A DNA stretch of 64,000 nucleotides from Burkholderiales bacterium (lineage in GTDB: Bacteria > Pseudomonadota > Gammaproteobacteria > Burkholderiales > Burkholderiaceae_C): assembly GCA_030604135.1 (NCBI GenBank), contig JAUVWL010000019.1, positions 1 through 64,000 of the forward strand. Direction: 5' to 3'. This document shows positions 33,782-42,471 of this stretch, in pieces (position 1 is the first letter of the stretch; each line of letters begins with the position of its first letter). Made by a program: the position numbers and the translations under genes. Under the pieces are notes generated by a model. It was given only the letters and a program-made list of their open reading frames with translations. It had not been told where the DNA came from and made no database searches.

Positions 33782-35721
33782 GAAATGGAGGTGGTGGCCA
33801 CGGTGGCGGGAAGTGTGGGGGGCAGATCCAGCCCAATGGTACCGACCTGCCTGGCGTGCACCGGGTAGGGCGGCAGGCGCAATGTCACCGTCGTGCCTTG
33901 ACCCGGACTGGACTCGATGCCGACCGTGGCGCCGATGCGCTCGGCGCGCTCGCGCATGATCCGCGTGCCCACATGAGTCTCTGCGCGGCTGGCATCCACC
34001 TCGAAGCCCTGCCCGTTGTCACGCACCACAAAGCGCCAGTGGGCACCCTTGTGCACGTCCAGGCTCACGTGCGTGGCGTTGGCGTGCTTGCGCACATTCG
34101 ACAACGCCTCCTGCAGCACATGCAGCACCTGGACCTGCACATCGACGGGCAACTGCAGCCCGTCGCCCTGCACCTGCAGGCGGGTCGGGATGCCGGTCTG
34201 GTGTTCAAACTTCTGCAGCGTCTGCTGCAAGGCGGCCTGGATGTCGTCCAGATTGGTGCGGGTCCGAAAGTGCACCAGCAGTTCGCGCACATCGCCGATG
34301 CTTTCGCGCAGGCCTTCGTCCAGCTCGTCCAGGGTGGTCGCGATCTGCTGCGGTTGCTGCTTATCGATGGCGCTTCGCAGCAGCTGCGCCTGGATTTTCA
34401 GGAACGACAGCGACTGCGCAATCGAATCGTGCAGTTCGCGGGCCAGCATCGCGCGCTCTTCACCAACCGCCGCCTCACGCTCCAGCGCGGCCGCACGCAA
34501 ACCCTCAAGCGCGCTCGCCAGGTGGCTGGCCAGCGCATCGAGCAGCTCGGTCTCGTCGGCATTGAGCATCACCTTGTGGCGAAAGAACAGGTTCACCTCA
34601 CCCAGCAGGCGCTGCTGCAGGCGGACCGGCACACTCACCAGGCTTTCGTATCCCACCTTCGCGCAATGCCGCAAGGGCGCCGCCTCATGGGAATGGATCG
34701 GAATCACCCGCGTGCGGGCATCGGGCGCCAGGCTGCCGCAGGCGCAGGCCCCGGCGATCAGGCTGCGTTCTTCGTCCTGCATCTCCTGGGGAAAGGCGTC
34801 CGACGCCAGCATCAGGTAGCGCTGGTTGGCCTCGTCGGACCAGCGCACCGCCACCGCGTCGGCCTTCATGACCCCGCGCACCCGCTGGGAGAAGCCCTTG
34901 GACAGCTCCTCGATGGTGTTGGCACGCGCCAGAAAAGCGCTCACCTCGTACAGCGCCTCCAGTCGCGCGCGCTGGGCCTCGATGCGCTGTGTCTTGTTCT
35001 GAACCTTGGCCTCAAGGCCCTCGTACAGCCCCTGCAAGGTGGCCGCCATCCGGTTGAAACCACCCGCCACCTGCCCGAACTCGTCGTTGGAGTGCACATT
35101 CACCCGGGTGTTGAAATCGCCCGATTCCAGTTGCCTCAGACCCTGGCGCAGGTTGCCCAAGGGGTTGATCACATAGCGATAGCCGGTGTAGAGCATCACC
35201 ACCGCACCGCCGATGGCCAGGGCCATCATCAGGAACTGGAACAGATTCAGCACCGCTGTCAGGCTGGCCAGTTGGCGTTCGATGGCGTTGACCAGATCGT
35301 CGATCGCCTCGACGAAAGTGGCGGCCGATTCGACCGAGTGTGGCCCCTGCTCATCGCGCTCCTGCTGCCAGGCCTCGCGCCGCTCGGCCCACAGCGCTTC
35401 GACCCGCGCAAACTGCCGTCGCACATCGTTGTCCCAGGGCACGAACAGCGGCCGACCCGGATCCCCTTCACGCAACAGATTGAGGCTGCTGTCGAACCGG
35501 CCAACAAGGGCCGCCACCTCGCTCGGCGGCAGTTCGGCCTGCACCGCGCTGTTCAGGCGCCAGGTCTGCATACGCAGTCGACCGGCCTCATTGACCGCGG
35601 CGGCGCCACCTTCCAGTTGCCAGGTCACCCACAGGGTCAGGCCGATGGAGGCGAGCGCCACCACCAGCAGGCCCGCCCCGGTGCGGATCAGTTTGGTCGA
35701 CAGAGAGGCGGTGCTGTTCAC
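33778..35721 (-). CDS. narX: Nitrate/nitrite sensor histidine kinase NarX
   Basis: A 647-residue membrane sensor kinase. Helix 1 (about 14-34) leads into a periplasmic domain that begins with the nitrate-binding P-box AVNEAGRLRMQTWRL; helix 2 (about 155-178) is followed by a HAMP domain (NPLGNLRQGLRQLESGDFNTRVNVHSNDEFGQV), a coiled segment, a GAF-like central domain with a CACGS cysteine pair, and the HisKA_3 motif LARELHDSIAQSLSFLK with His431. The ATPase domain ends with RDNGQGFEV and GTRIMRERAERIGA. It is divergent from ccoG across about 100 bp. Confidence 0.93.
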   Translation of the reverse strand: MNSTASLSTKLIRTGAGLLVVALASIGLTLWVTWQLEGGAAAVNEAGRLRMQTWRLNSAVQAELPPSEVAALVGRFDSSLNLLREGDPGRPLFVPWDNDVRRQFARVEALWAERREAWQQERDEQGPHSVESAATFVEAIDDLVNAIERQLASLTAVLNLFQFLMMALAIGGAVVMLYTGYRYVINPLGNLRQGLRQLESGDFNTRVNVHSNDEFGQVAGGFNRMAATLQGLYEGLEAKVQNKTQRIEAQRARLEALYEVSAFLARANTIEELSKGFSQRVRGVMKADAVAVRWSDEANQRYLMLASDAFPQEMQDEERSLIAGACACGSLAPDARTRVIPIHSHEAAPLRHCAKVGYESLVSVPVRLQQRLLGEVNLFFRHKVMLNADETELLDALASHLASALEGLRAAALEREAAVGEERAMLARELHDSIAQSLSFLKIQAQLLRSAIDKQQPQQIATTLDELDEGLRESIGDVRELLVHFRTRTNLDDIQAALQQTLQKFEHQTGIPTRLQVQGDGLQLPVDVQVQVLHVLQEALSNVRKHANATHVSLDVHKGAHWRFVVRDNGQGFEVDASRAETHVGTRIMRERAERIGATVGIESSPGQGTTVTLRLPPYPVHARQVGTIGLDLPPTLPATVATTSIS

Positions 35722-35778
35722 AGCGATGAATTATCCGCGCACGCACCCCACAGGACAACTGTAGACGCTGCGCGCCCT

Positions 35779-35803
35779 ATTACATTCATATAGAATGCAT
35801 CTT
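35779..35803. promoter_or_regulatory. Dyad between narX and ccoG, possibly an Rrf2/NsrR-type site
   Basis: TACATTC (35781-35787) and GAATGCA (35793-35799) form an imperfect inverted repeat around ATATA; the minus strand reads AAGATGCATTC at the right side, similar to one NsrR half-site (AAGATGCATTT). The spacing is wider than in the E. coli consensus, so the assignment is tentative. It lies 20 bp before the ccoG start and 58 bp before narX. Confidence 0.35.
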
Positions 35804-35822
35804 AACATTCCGGCACACCGTT

Positions 35823-37244
35823 TTGACCTCCAGCACCCCGCGCCCGCCTTCCGCCAGCGGCCAGTCCCTCGCGGAACAGCCGATCAAGATCTACCCGCGC
35901 ACCGTCACCGGACGCTATGCCTCGTGGCGCTGGGTCATGGTCTGGCTCACCCAGCTGTTCTTCTACGGCATGCCCTGGCTCAACTGGAACGGTCGCCAGG
36001 CCCTGCTGTTCGACCTCGGCGAGCGCCGCTTCTACGTGCTGGGCCTGGTCATGCAGCCGCAGGACTTCATCTACCTGGCGGTGTTGCTGGTCATCAGCGC
36101 AATCGCGCTGTTCTTCTTCACCGCCGTGGCCGGTCGCCTGTGGTGCGGCTACACCTGTCCACAAACCGTCTACACCGAGCTCTTCCTCTGGATCGAGCGC
36201 CGGGTGGAGGGCGACCGCAGCGCCCGCATGCGCCTGGACGCCCAGCCCTGGGGCTGGCACAAGCTGTCCCGCAAGGGCAGCAAGCACGCCCTCTGGCTCG
36301 CCCTGGCCCTGTTCACCGGTTTCAGCTTCGTCGGCTACTTCAGCCCCATCCGCGAGCTCGCGCCGGCCCTGCTGCACCCGGCCGAGTCACCCTGGCTCTG
36401 GTTCTGGGTGCTGTTCTATGGCGCCGCCACCTACGGCAATGCCGGCTTTCTGCGCGAGCAGATGTGCAAGTTCATGTGCCCCTACGCGCGCTTCCAGAGC
36501 GCCCTGATCGACATGGACTCGCTGGTCATCGCCTACGACACGGCGCGCGGCGAATCGCGCGGGCCACGCTCGCGCAAGACCGACCCCCGCAGCGCGGGCC
36601 TGGGCGACTGTGTGGACTGCACCCTGTGTGTGCAGGTCTGTCCGACCGGCATCGACATCCGCAACGGCCTTCAGAATGAGTGCATCGCCTGTGCCGCCTG
36701 CATCGACGTGTGCAACGGCGTGATGGACCGCATGGGCTATGGGCGTGGGCTGATCCGCTACACCTCTGGCCATGCCGTCGCACGCGGCTGGAGCCCCAGG
36801 CAGATGATCGCCCGCATCTGGCGACCCCGGGTCATCATCTACGGCGTGCTGCTCCTGATCATCGGCGGCGCCTGGCTGTGGAGTCTGCAGCAACGGCGCG
36901 ACTTCGATGCCCTCCTGATCAAGGACCGGGGCAGCCTGGCCCGGCTGGGCGCCCTTGGCAGTATCGAGAACACCTTCCGGCTGCAGGTGACCAACAGCCG
37001 GGAGCACCCCCGGGTGTTCGAGATCCGCATCGAAGGCAACGGCCACTTTCGCATCGACAGCGCCACCCGCATCGAGGTCGAGGCGGCCGGCATGAACGCC
37101 ATCCCTCTGCGGCTGGTGTTGCCGGCCGAACAGGCTGCGGCCCACGCCGGACAGACGCTGGACGTGCCCCTGAAGGTGATGGCTGTTGATGGCCAGGACG
37201 GCCGGACGGCCCGCCTGCCCGCCCGTTTCACCGTGCCACGGTGA
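35823..37244 (+). CDS. ccoG: Cytochrome oxidase accessory / copper-reducing Fe-S protein CcoG
   Basis: A 473-residue membrane protein of the CcoG/RdxA/FixG family, which helps copper delivery to cbb3 oxidase by reducing Cu(II). Five or so helices, a GRLWCGYTCPQTVYTELFLWIE signature, two 4Fe-4S motifs (CVDCTLCVQVCPTGIDIRNGLQNECIACAACIDVC, with CP and CN ends) and an immunoglobulin-like C-terminal domain (from about residue 380). The only workable start is TTG 35823, without a clear ribosome site, so translation may be weak or start elsewhere. No ccoNOP genes are in the window. The 3' end overlaps nsrR by 17 bp, tail to tail. Confidence 0.9.
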   Translation: MTSSTPRPPSASGQSLAEQPIKIYPRTVTGRYASWRWVMVWLTQLFFYGMPWLNWNGRQALLFDLGERRFYVLGLVMQPQDFIYLAVLLVISAIALFFFTAVAGRLWCGYTCPQTVYTELFLWIERRVEGDRSARMRLDAQPWGWHKLSRKGSKHALWLALALFTGFSFVGYFSPIRELAPALLHPAESPWLWFWVLFYGAATYGNAGFLREQMCKFMCPYARFQSALIDMDSLVIAYDTARGESRGPRSRKTDPRSAGLGDCVDCTLCVQVCPTGIDIRNGLQNECIACAACIDVCNGVMDRMGYGRGLIRYTSGHAVARGWSPRQMIARIWRPRVIIYGVLLLIIGGAWLWSLQQRRDFDALLIKDRGSLARLGALGSIENTFRLQVTNSREHPRVFEIRIEGNGHFRIDSATRIEVEAAGMNAIPLRLVLPAEQAAAHAGQTLDVPLKVMAVDGQDGRTARLPARFTVPR

Positions 37245-37695
37245 TCTGCGGCCAGCTCGGCCGGGCTGTCTTGTGCTCACCCCGAACCGGCGGTGGCAGC
37301 AGGTCTGACAGACGCACATCGTCAAGCACGGCCAGGTAGCGCTCCAGCGCCGTCTGCAACACCCGCTTGAGGCGGCAGGAGCCGTCCATGGCGCACCGGC
37401 TTTTCTCCGGGTCGAAGCACTCGACCATGTCGAAGTCGCTCTCGGTCAGGCGCACCACGTCCCCGATCACGATGTCCTTGGCGGATCGCATCAAGCGGAT
37501 GCCGCCGCCCCGACCCCGCGTGGTCTGCAGGTAGCCGTGCGCGGCCAGCGTCATCACGATCTTGGTCAGGTGGCTGTGCGAGATGTCGTGCGCCTGCGCA
37601 ATCTCGGCGATGGTCGGTGCCTGCGGCCGCTCTTCGCTGGCGGCGCAGTACATCAGCACGCGCAGGCTGTAGTCGGTCCAGTGGGTCAGGCGCAT
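37228..37695 (-). CDS. nsrR: Rrf2-family nitric-oxide-sensing repressor NsrR
   Basis: A 155-residue Rrf2 regulator. N-terminal winged helix: MRLTHWTDYSLRVLMYCAAS..TIAEIAQAHDISHSHLTKIVMTLAAHGYLQTTRGRGGGIRL. The Fe-S ligands are in VECFDPEKSRCAMDGSCRLKRVL (Cys-x7-Cys-x5-Cys), the pattern of NsrR rather than IscR. It binds an Fe-S cluster that reacts with nitric oxide and then releases its promoters. It is divergent from the ric gene, the commonest NsrR target, with a dyad in the 117-bp gap. ATG 37695 is preceded by GGAG. Confidence 0.9.
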   Translation of the reverse strand: MRLTHWTDYSLRVLMYCAASEERPQAPTIAEIAQAHDISHSHLTKIVMTLAAHGYLQTTRGRGGGIRLMRSAKDIVIGDVVRLTESDFDMVECFDPEKSRCAMDGSCRLKRVLQTALERYLAVLDDVRLSDLLPPPVRGEHKTARPSWPQITVAR

Positions 37696-37762
37696 GGCAG
37701 ACGGATCTCCACCCCGTCGAGCAGGCGGGCATCGTTCGAACGGGCTATTGGCAGGAAGCTTC

Positions 37763-37786
37763 AGTGTATTCCACAATTCATGCACT
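37763..37786. promoter_or_regulatory. Dyad in the nsrR-ric gap, possible NsrR operator
   Basis: AGTGTAT (37763-37769) and ATGCACT (37780-37786) form a near-perfect inverted repeat with a 10-bp spacer, 27 bp before ric and 68 bp before nsrR. The half-sites resemble NsrR halves (ATGYAT) but the spacing differs from the enterobacterial 11-1-11 site. Confidence 0.4.
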
Positions 37787-37812
37787 TTGATTGAATCTTC
37801 TGGAGAACTCAC

Positions 37813-38505
37813 ATGACCACCTGCACCCCCGACCGCGCCGACCAGGCCATCGGACAGATTGCCGTCGAACTGCCGGGCGCCACCGCGGTGTTCCGCCGCC
37901 TCAAACTGGACTTCTGCTGTGGCGGCCAGGTGTCGCTGACCGATGCCTGTGCTCGCAAGAACCTGTCGATCGACGCCGTGCTGGCCGAGTTGGCCACCCT
38001 GGAGCGTTCCGACGACACCGACGCCGATGTGCCGACCTCCCCCGACGCCCTGGTAGAGCACATTCTTGAGCGCTACCACGGCGTCCATCGCGAACAACTG
38101 CCCGAACTCATCCGCATGGCCCGCCGTGTCGAGGCCGTGCACCGCGACCACCCCGACGTGCCCGCTGGCCTGGCCGACCACCTGGAGGCCATGCAGGACG
38201 AGCTGCTGGACCACATGGCCAAGGAAGAGCAGATCCTGTTCCCGATGCTGCGCGCCGGGGGCTCTCCCATGGTTCGTCACCCCATCATGGCCATGCGGCA
38301 CGAACACACCAGCCATGGCGAACAGCTCGATCGCCTGATGGCACTGTCAAGCGACGCCATGCCGCCAGCGGGTGCCTGCAACACCTGGCGCGCCCTCTAC
38401 AGCGGCATTGCCCAGTTGCAGAACGACCTGATCAGCCACATCCACCTGGAAAACAACCTGCTGTTCCCCCGCTTCGAGCCAGACACGGTCAGCTGCTGCA
38501 CCTGA
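37813..38505 (+). CDS. ric: Di-iron repair-of-iron-centres protein (Ric/YtfE/ScdA)
   Basis: A 230-residue Ric protein, which repairs Fe-S clusters damaged by nitric oxide or peroxide. The N-terminal ScdA domain holds LKLDFCCGGQVSLTDAC with the CC pair; the C-terminal hemerythrin-type domain has the ligands in ILERYHGVHREQL, VEAVHRDHP, HMAKEEQILFPML, RHEHTSHGEQL and HIHLENNLLFPRFE. ATG 37813 follows TGGAGA. It is divergent from nsrR and probably its main target; a DGC-domain gene follows at 21 bp. Confidence 0.93.
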   Translation: MTTCTPDRADQAIGQIAVELPGATAVFRRLKLDFCCGGQVSLTDACARKNLSIDAVLAELATLERSDDTDADVPTSPDALVEHILERYHGVHREQLPELIRMARRVEAVHRDHPDVPAGLADHLEAMQDELLDHMAKEEQILFPMLRAGGSPMVRHPIMAMRHEHTSHGEQLDRLMALSSDAMPPAGACNTWRALYSGIAQLQNDLISHIHLENNLLFPRFEPDTVSCCT

Positions 38506-38526
38506 GCACCCAACAGGAGTCGCCCC

Positions 38527-38919
38527 ATGGAGACCGCATCCCGACTTGATCGCCCCCTGGTCTACGCCTGCTCGGGCTGCTCCAGCGCCGCGCAGCTGGC
38601 GAATCACGTAGCGGTCCGGCTGGACCGCAGCGGCATCGCCGAAATGTCGTGCATCGCCGGCGTGGGCGGCGATGTGCCGTCCCTGGTCAAACTGGCCGGC
38701 TCCGGTCGCCCCATCATCGCACTCGACGGCTGCCAGCTCGCCTGCGCCCGCCACTGCCTGCAGCGTCATGGCATCCAGCCCAACCAGCACCATGAGCTCC
38801 AGCTCTATGGCGTTCGCAAGCGACTGCACCAGGACTTCGACCCCGACCAGGCCGAGATGGTGCTGCTGCGCGTGCGCGCCGACATCCAGCAACTGGCCAC
38901 CGCTTCGGGCCCGCGCTGA
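38527..38919 (+). CDS. DGC-domain putative zinc-binding protein
   Basis: A 130-residue protein of the DGC family, named for the motif Asp-Gly-Cys: here ALDGCQLACARHCL. Another cysteine set is YACSGCSSAAQLANHVAVRLDR near the start and MSCIAGVGGD. The cysteines suggest zinc or Fe-S binding; function is unknown, though such genes recur near denitrification and NO-response genes. It follows ric by 21 bp with a CAGGAG-type ribosome site and is probably co-expressed under NsrR. Confidence 0.78.
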   Translation: METASRLDRPLVYACSGCSSAAQLANHVAVRLDRSGIAEMSCIAGVGGDVPSLVKLAGSGRPIIALDGCQLACARHCLQRHGIQPNQHHELQLYGVRKRLHQDFDPDQAEMVLLRVRADIQQLATASGPR

Positions 38920-39099
38920 CCCGGCGCTCCCTCACAGAACACCTGCCCGGACACCTCCGCCGCCCGCCTGCGGGACACCGGCTCGGGCGCGCCATACAAT
39001 AAAAGGTTGCGAGCCGCCAGCCCGGATGGTCCGGGCCCGGCCCGTCCGACCGGCGGCGCTCACCCCCGATCGACCGTTTTCCTCTTGCTGGAGACCCCC

Positions 39100-39420
39100 G
39101 TGTTCATCTCTTCCGCCTACGCCCAGGCCGCCTCCGGCGGCGACGCCCCCTCCACCATGCTCAGCCTGCTGCCGCTGGTGCTGATGTTCGTGGTGCTCTA
39201 TTTCGTCATGATCCGGCCCCAGATGAAGCGCCAGAAAGAGCACAAGGCCATGGTCGAGGCCCTGGCCAAAGGTGACGAAGTGGTCACCGCCGGCGGCTTC
39301 CTGGGCAAGGTCTCCAAGATCGGCGAAACCTACATCGGCGTGGAACTTGCCGACGGCGTCGAAGTCCAGATGCAACGCACCGCTGTGATCCAGGTGCTGC
39401 CCAAAGGCACGGTGAAGTAA
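39100..39420 (+). CDS. yajC: Preprotein translocase subunit YajC
   Basis: A 106-residue single-span membrane protein that associates with SecDF and the SecYEG translocon. One helix (SLLPLVLMFVVLYFVMIRPQMKRQKEH) is followed by the cytoplasmic domain LAKGDEVVTAGGFLGKVSKI..VEVQMQRTAVIQVLPKG. GTG 39100 is the start, after GGAG; upstream codons to 39007 are not needed. A TACAAT at 38997-39002 could be its -10 element. secD follows after 126 bp. Confidence 0.93.
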   Translation: MFISSAYAQAASGGDAPSTMLSLLPLVLMFVVLYFVMIRPQMKRQKEHKAMVEALAKGDEVVTAGGFLGKVSKIGETYIGVELADGVEVQMQRTAVIQVLPKGTVK

Positions 39421-39436
39421 GCGCCCCACCCCGCAC

Positions 39437-39503
39437 GGGCCTGCCAAGCAGGCCCGCTCCCCCTCAAGGGGCAATGCGAGCGGCCCGGCCGAGCCGGATC
39501 CAC
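39437..39503. repeat. Hairpin and GC-rich dispersed repeat, copy B, in the yajC-secD gap
   Basis: A perfect hairpin GGGCCTGC-CAA-GCAGGCCC (39437-39455) without T run, followed by CCCCT-CAA-GGGG and GCGGCCCGGC-CG-AGCCGGATCC (39458-39503). The second part matches copy A at 12104-12150. Confidence 0.5.
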
Positions 39504-39546
39504 CGCATTCCGGATCGAATCCGAACGCCATCGAAGGCTGATTTCT

Positions 39547-41430
39547 ATGAACCGATACCCGCTGTGGAAGTACGCCGTCATTCTGGTGGCGCTTCTGATC
39601 GGCCTTGTCTACGCCTTGCCCAACCTGTTCGGCGAATCGCCGGCGGTGCAGGTCACTGGCGGCAAGCCCTCCGTGCGGATCGACACGGCCACCGTGACCC
39701 GGATCGAACAGGTACTGGCCGAGCAGGGCATCGAGGCGGCGTCCATCCTGCTGGAAGCGGGCACCGTGCGGGCCCGATTCGACAGCACCGATGTGCAGTT
39801 GCAGGCACGGGACGTGATCGACCGCGCCCTCAACCCCGATCCATCCGACCCGGGCCATGTGGTGGCCCTGAACCTGGTGCCTCGCACACCAGCCTGGCTG
39901 GCTGCCCTGGGCGCCTCCCCCATGTACCTGGGCCTGGACCTGCGCGGTGGTGTGCACTTCATGCTGGAAGTCGACATGGAGGCTGCCCTCACACGCCGGG
40001 CCGATGTGCTGGCCAGCGACCTGCGGCTGGCCGCACGCGAACGCGGCATCCGCCACGGCGGCGTCAGCCGCGACCTGCAGACCATCGAAGTGCGCGCCCG
40101 TGAACCCGAGGTGCTCGAAGCCATGCGCCGGCTGATCGACGACCAGTTCGCCGAACTGCAGGTCAGCGATGTCACCCGTGGCGACGAACCCCGCCTGCGT
40201 GCCACCATCACGACCGAAGCGGCCCGAAGGGTGCAGGAACAGGCCCTGCGACAGAACATGACCACCCTGCGCAACCGGATCAACGAGCTCGGCGTGGCCG
40301 AGCCGGTGGTGCAGCAACAGGGTGCCGAACGCATCGTGGTCCAGCTGCCGGGCGTGCAGGACACCGCCCGGGCCAAAGACATCCTGGGCCGCACCGCCAC
40401 CCTGGAACTGCGCCTGGTCGACGAAAGCACCGACGGTCTGGCTGCCGAGCGCGGCACCGGGCCAGTGCCCTTCGGCTCCGAACGCTATTTCGACCGCAAC
40501 GAACGCGCCGTCATTGTGCGCCGCGAGGTCTTGCTCACCGGCGAGAACCTGACCGACGCCCAGGCCGGCTTTGACAGCCAGTCCCAGGAACCGGCCGTTC
40601 ACCTGACCCTGGACGCCAAAGGCACCCGCATCTTCCGCGACGTCACGCGCGAGAACGTGGGCAAGCGCATGGCCATCATCCTGTTCGAACGCGGCCGAGG
40701 CGAAGTGGTGACCGCCCCGGTCATCCGCACCGAGATCGGCGGTGGCCGCGTCCAGATTTCCGGCGCCATGACCACCGTCGAGGCCAGCCAGACCGCCCTG
40801 CTGCTGCGGGCGGGCTCGCTGGCCGCGCCCATGGAAATCATTGAGGAACGCACCATCGGCCCCAGCCTGGGCAAGGAAAACATCGAACGCGGCTTCAACA
40901 GCGTGATGTGGGGCTTCGTGGTGATCGTGATCTTCATCAGCATCTACTACATGCTGTTCGGCGTGGTCTCCAGCATTGCCCTGGCGTTCAACCTGGTGCT
41001 GCTGGTGGCCGTCCTGTCCATGCTCCAGGCCACCCTCACCCTGCCCGGCATCGCTGCCATGGCACTGGCGCTGGGCATGGCCATCGACGCCAACGTGCTG
41101 ATCAACGAGCGGGTGCGCGAAGAATTGCGCCGCGGCTCGGCGCCACAAACCGCCATCAACGCCGGCTACGACAACGCCTGGGGCACCATTCTGGATGCCA
41201 ACGTCACCACCCTGATCGCCGGCATCGCCCTGCTGCTGTTCGGATCCGGTCCGGTGCGCGGCTTTGCCGTGGTGCACTGCATCGGCATCCTCACCAGCAT
41301 GTTCTCCGCCGTCTTCTTCTCGCGCGGCCTGATCAACTACTGGTACGGGCGCCAGCGCAAGCTCAAGACACTGTCCATCGGCACCATCTGGAAACCCGCG
41401 CCCGACGACCGCCCGCCAGGCAAAGTCTGA
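39547..41430 (+). CDS. secD: Protein translocase subunit SecD
   Basis: A 627-residue RND-fold membrane protein that uses the proton gradient to pull secreted proteins through SecYEG. Helix 1 (WKYAVILVALLIGLVYALPNLFG), P1 head with DLRGGVHFMLEVDM, and the membrane domain with FVVIVIFISIYYMLFGVVSSIALAFNLVLLVAVLSM, LALGMAIDANVLINERVREEL and LFGSGPVRGFAVVHCIGILTSMF are all present. The Asp in AIDAN is the conserved proton-relay residue. Gene order yajC-secD-secF is standard. Confidence 0.96.
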   Translation: MNRYPLWKYAVILVALLIGLVYALPNLFGESPAVQVTGGKPSVRIDTATVTRIEQVLAEQGIEAASILLEAGTVRARFDSTDVQLQARDVIDRALNPDPSDPGHVVALNLVPRTPAWLAALGASPMYLGLDLRGGVHFMLEVDMEAALTRRADVLASDLRLAARERGIRHGGVSRDLQTIEVRAREPEVLEAMRRLIDDQFAELQVSDVTRGDEPRLRATITTEAARRVQEQALRQNMTTLRNRINELGVAEPVVQQQGAERIVVQLPGVQDTARAKDILGRTATLELRLVDESTDGLAAERGTGPVPFGSERYFDRNERAVIVRREVLLTGENLTDAQAGFDSQSQEPAVHLTLDAKGTRIFRDVTRENVGKRMAIILFERGRGEVVTAPVIRTEIGGGRVQISGAMTTVEASQTALLLRAGSLAAPMEIIEERTIGPSLGKENIERGFNSVMWGFVVIVIFISIYYMLFGVVSSIALAFNLVLLVAVLSMLQATLTLPGIAAMALALGMAIDANVLINERVREELRRGSAPQTAINAGYDNAWGTILDANVTTLIAGIALLLFGSGPVRGFAVVHCIGILTSMFSAVFFSRGLINYWYGRQRKLKTLSIGTIWKPAPDDRPPGKV

Positions 41431-41452
41431 CGACCGACCCAAGGAACCCACC

Positions 41453-42415
41453 ATGGAATTCTTCCGCGTCCGTCGCGACATCCCCTTCATGAAGCACGCG
41501 TTGGCCCTCAACGCGTTCTCCACCCTGGCGTTTGTGCTGGCGGTGTTCTTCCTGGTGACCCGGGGCCTGAACCTCTCGGTCGAATTCACCGGTGGCACCG
41601 TGATGGAAATCGCCTACGAACAGCCGGCCGACCTGCCGGCCGTGCGCCAGGTGATCACCCAGCTCGGCTACGCCGAGGTGCCGGTACAGAACTTCGGCAC
41701 TTCGCGCGAGGTGCTGCTTCGCCTGCCGCCCATGCCGGGCGTCACCTCCGGCCAGCAGAGCGAGCAGGTGCTGGCGGCCTTGAGGGCCCAGAATCCGGCG
41801 GTGGAGTTGCGGCGCACCGAGTTCGTCGGGCCCCAGGTGGGTCGCGAGCTGGTCGAAGACGGGCTGATCGCCCTGGCCCTGGTGATCGTGGGCATCATGG
41901 TCTACCTGGCGTTCCGTTTCGAGTGGAAGTTCTCGGTCGCCGCCATCGTGGCCAACCTGCACGACGTCATCATCATCCTGGGCTTCTTCGCCTTCTTCCA
42001 GTGGGAGTTCTCGCTGGCGGTGCTGGCGGCGGTGCTGGCCGTGCTGGGCTACTCGGTCAACGAATCGGTGGTCATCTTCGACCGCATCCGCGAGACCTTC
42101 CGGCGCCAGCGCAAGATGACCCCGGCCCAGGTCATCGACCACGCCATCACGTCCACCATGAGCCGCACCATCATCACCCACGGCTCGACCGAGGCCATGG
42201 TGCTGTCCATGCTGCTGTTCGGTGGACCGACGCTGTTCTACTTCGCCCTGGCCCTGACCATCGGCATCCTGTTCGGCATCTACTCGTCCATCTTCGTGGC
42301 GTCCGCAGTTGCCATGTGGCTGGGTGTCAAGCGGGAAGACCTGGTCAAGAACACCCCGAAAAAGGACGGCCAAGGCACCGATCCGGACGATCCGAACGCC
42401 GGGGCTGTGGTGTAA
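41453..42415 (+). CDS. secF: Protein translocase subunit SecF
   Basis: A 320-residue partner of SecD. Helix 1 (LNAFSTLAFVLAVFFLVTRGLNLSVEFTGGTVME) is followed by the P4 domain and the five-helix membrane domain with GYSVNESVVIFDRIRETFRR, SRTIITHGSTEAMVLSMLLFGG and FYFALALTIGILFGIYSSIFVASAVAMWLG. It lies 22 bp after secD. The C-terminal tail (PKKDGQGTDPDDPNAGAVV) is acidic and variable. Confidence 0.96.
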   Translation: MEFFRVRRDIPFMKHALALNAFSTLAFVLAVFFLVTRGLNLSVEFTGGTVMEIAYEQPADLPAVRQVITQLGYAEVPVQNFGTSREVLLRLPPMPGVTSGQQSEQVLAALRAQNPAVELRRTEFVGPQVGRELVEDGLIALALVIVGIMVYLAFRFEWKFSVAAIVANLHDVIIILGFFAFFQWEFSLAVLAAVLAVLGYSVNESVVIFDRIRETFRRQRKMTPAQVIDHAITSTMSRTIITHGSTEAMVLSMLLFGGPTLFYFALALTIGILFGIYSSIFVASAVAMWLGVKREDLVKNTPKKDGQGTDPDDPNAGAVV

Positions 42416-42471
42416 CTGCCGACACGCAAGGGCACATGTCACGGACACCCTGATACCCCCGGGGGCCAGGG

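Noticed and set aside
38932..41598. An 888-codon minus-strand frame opposite yajC and secD
   Set aside because: Antisense shadow; secD and yajC are clear and the frame crosses both.
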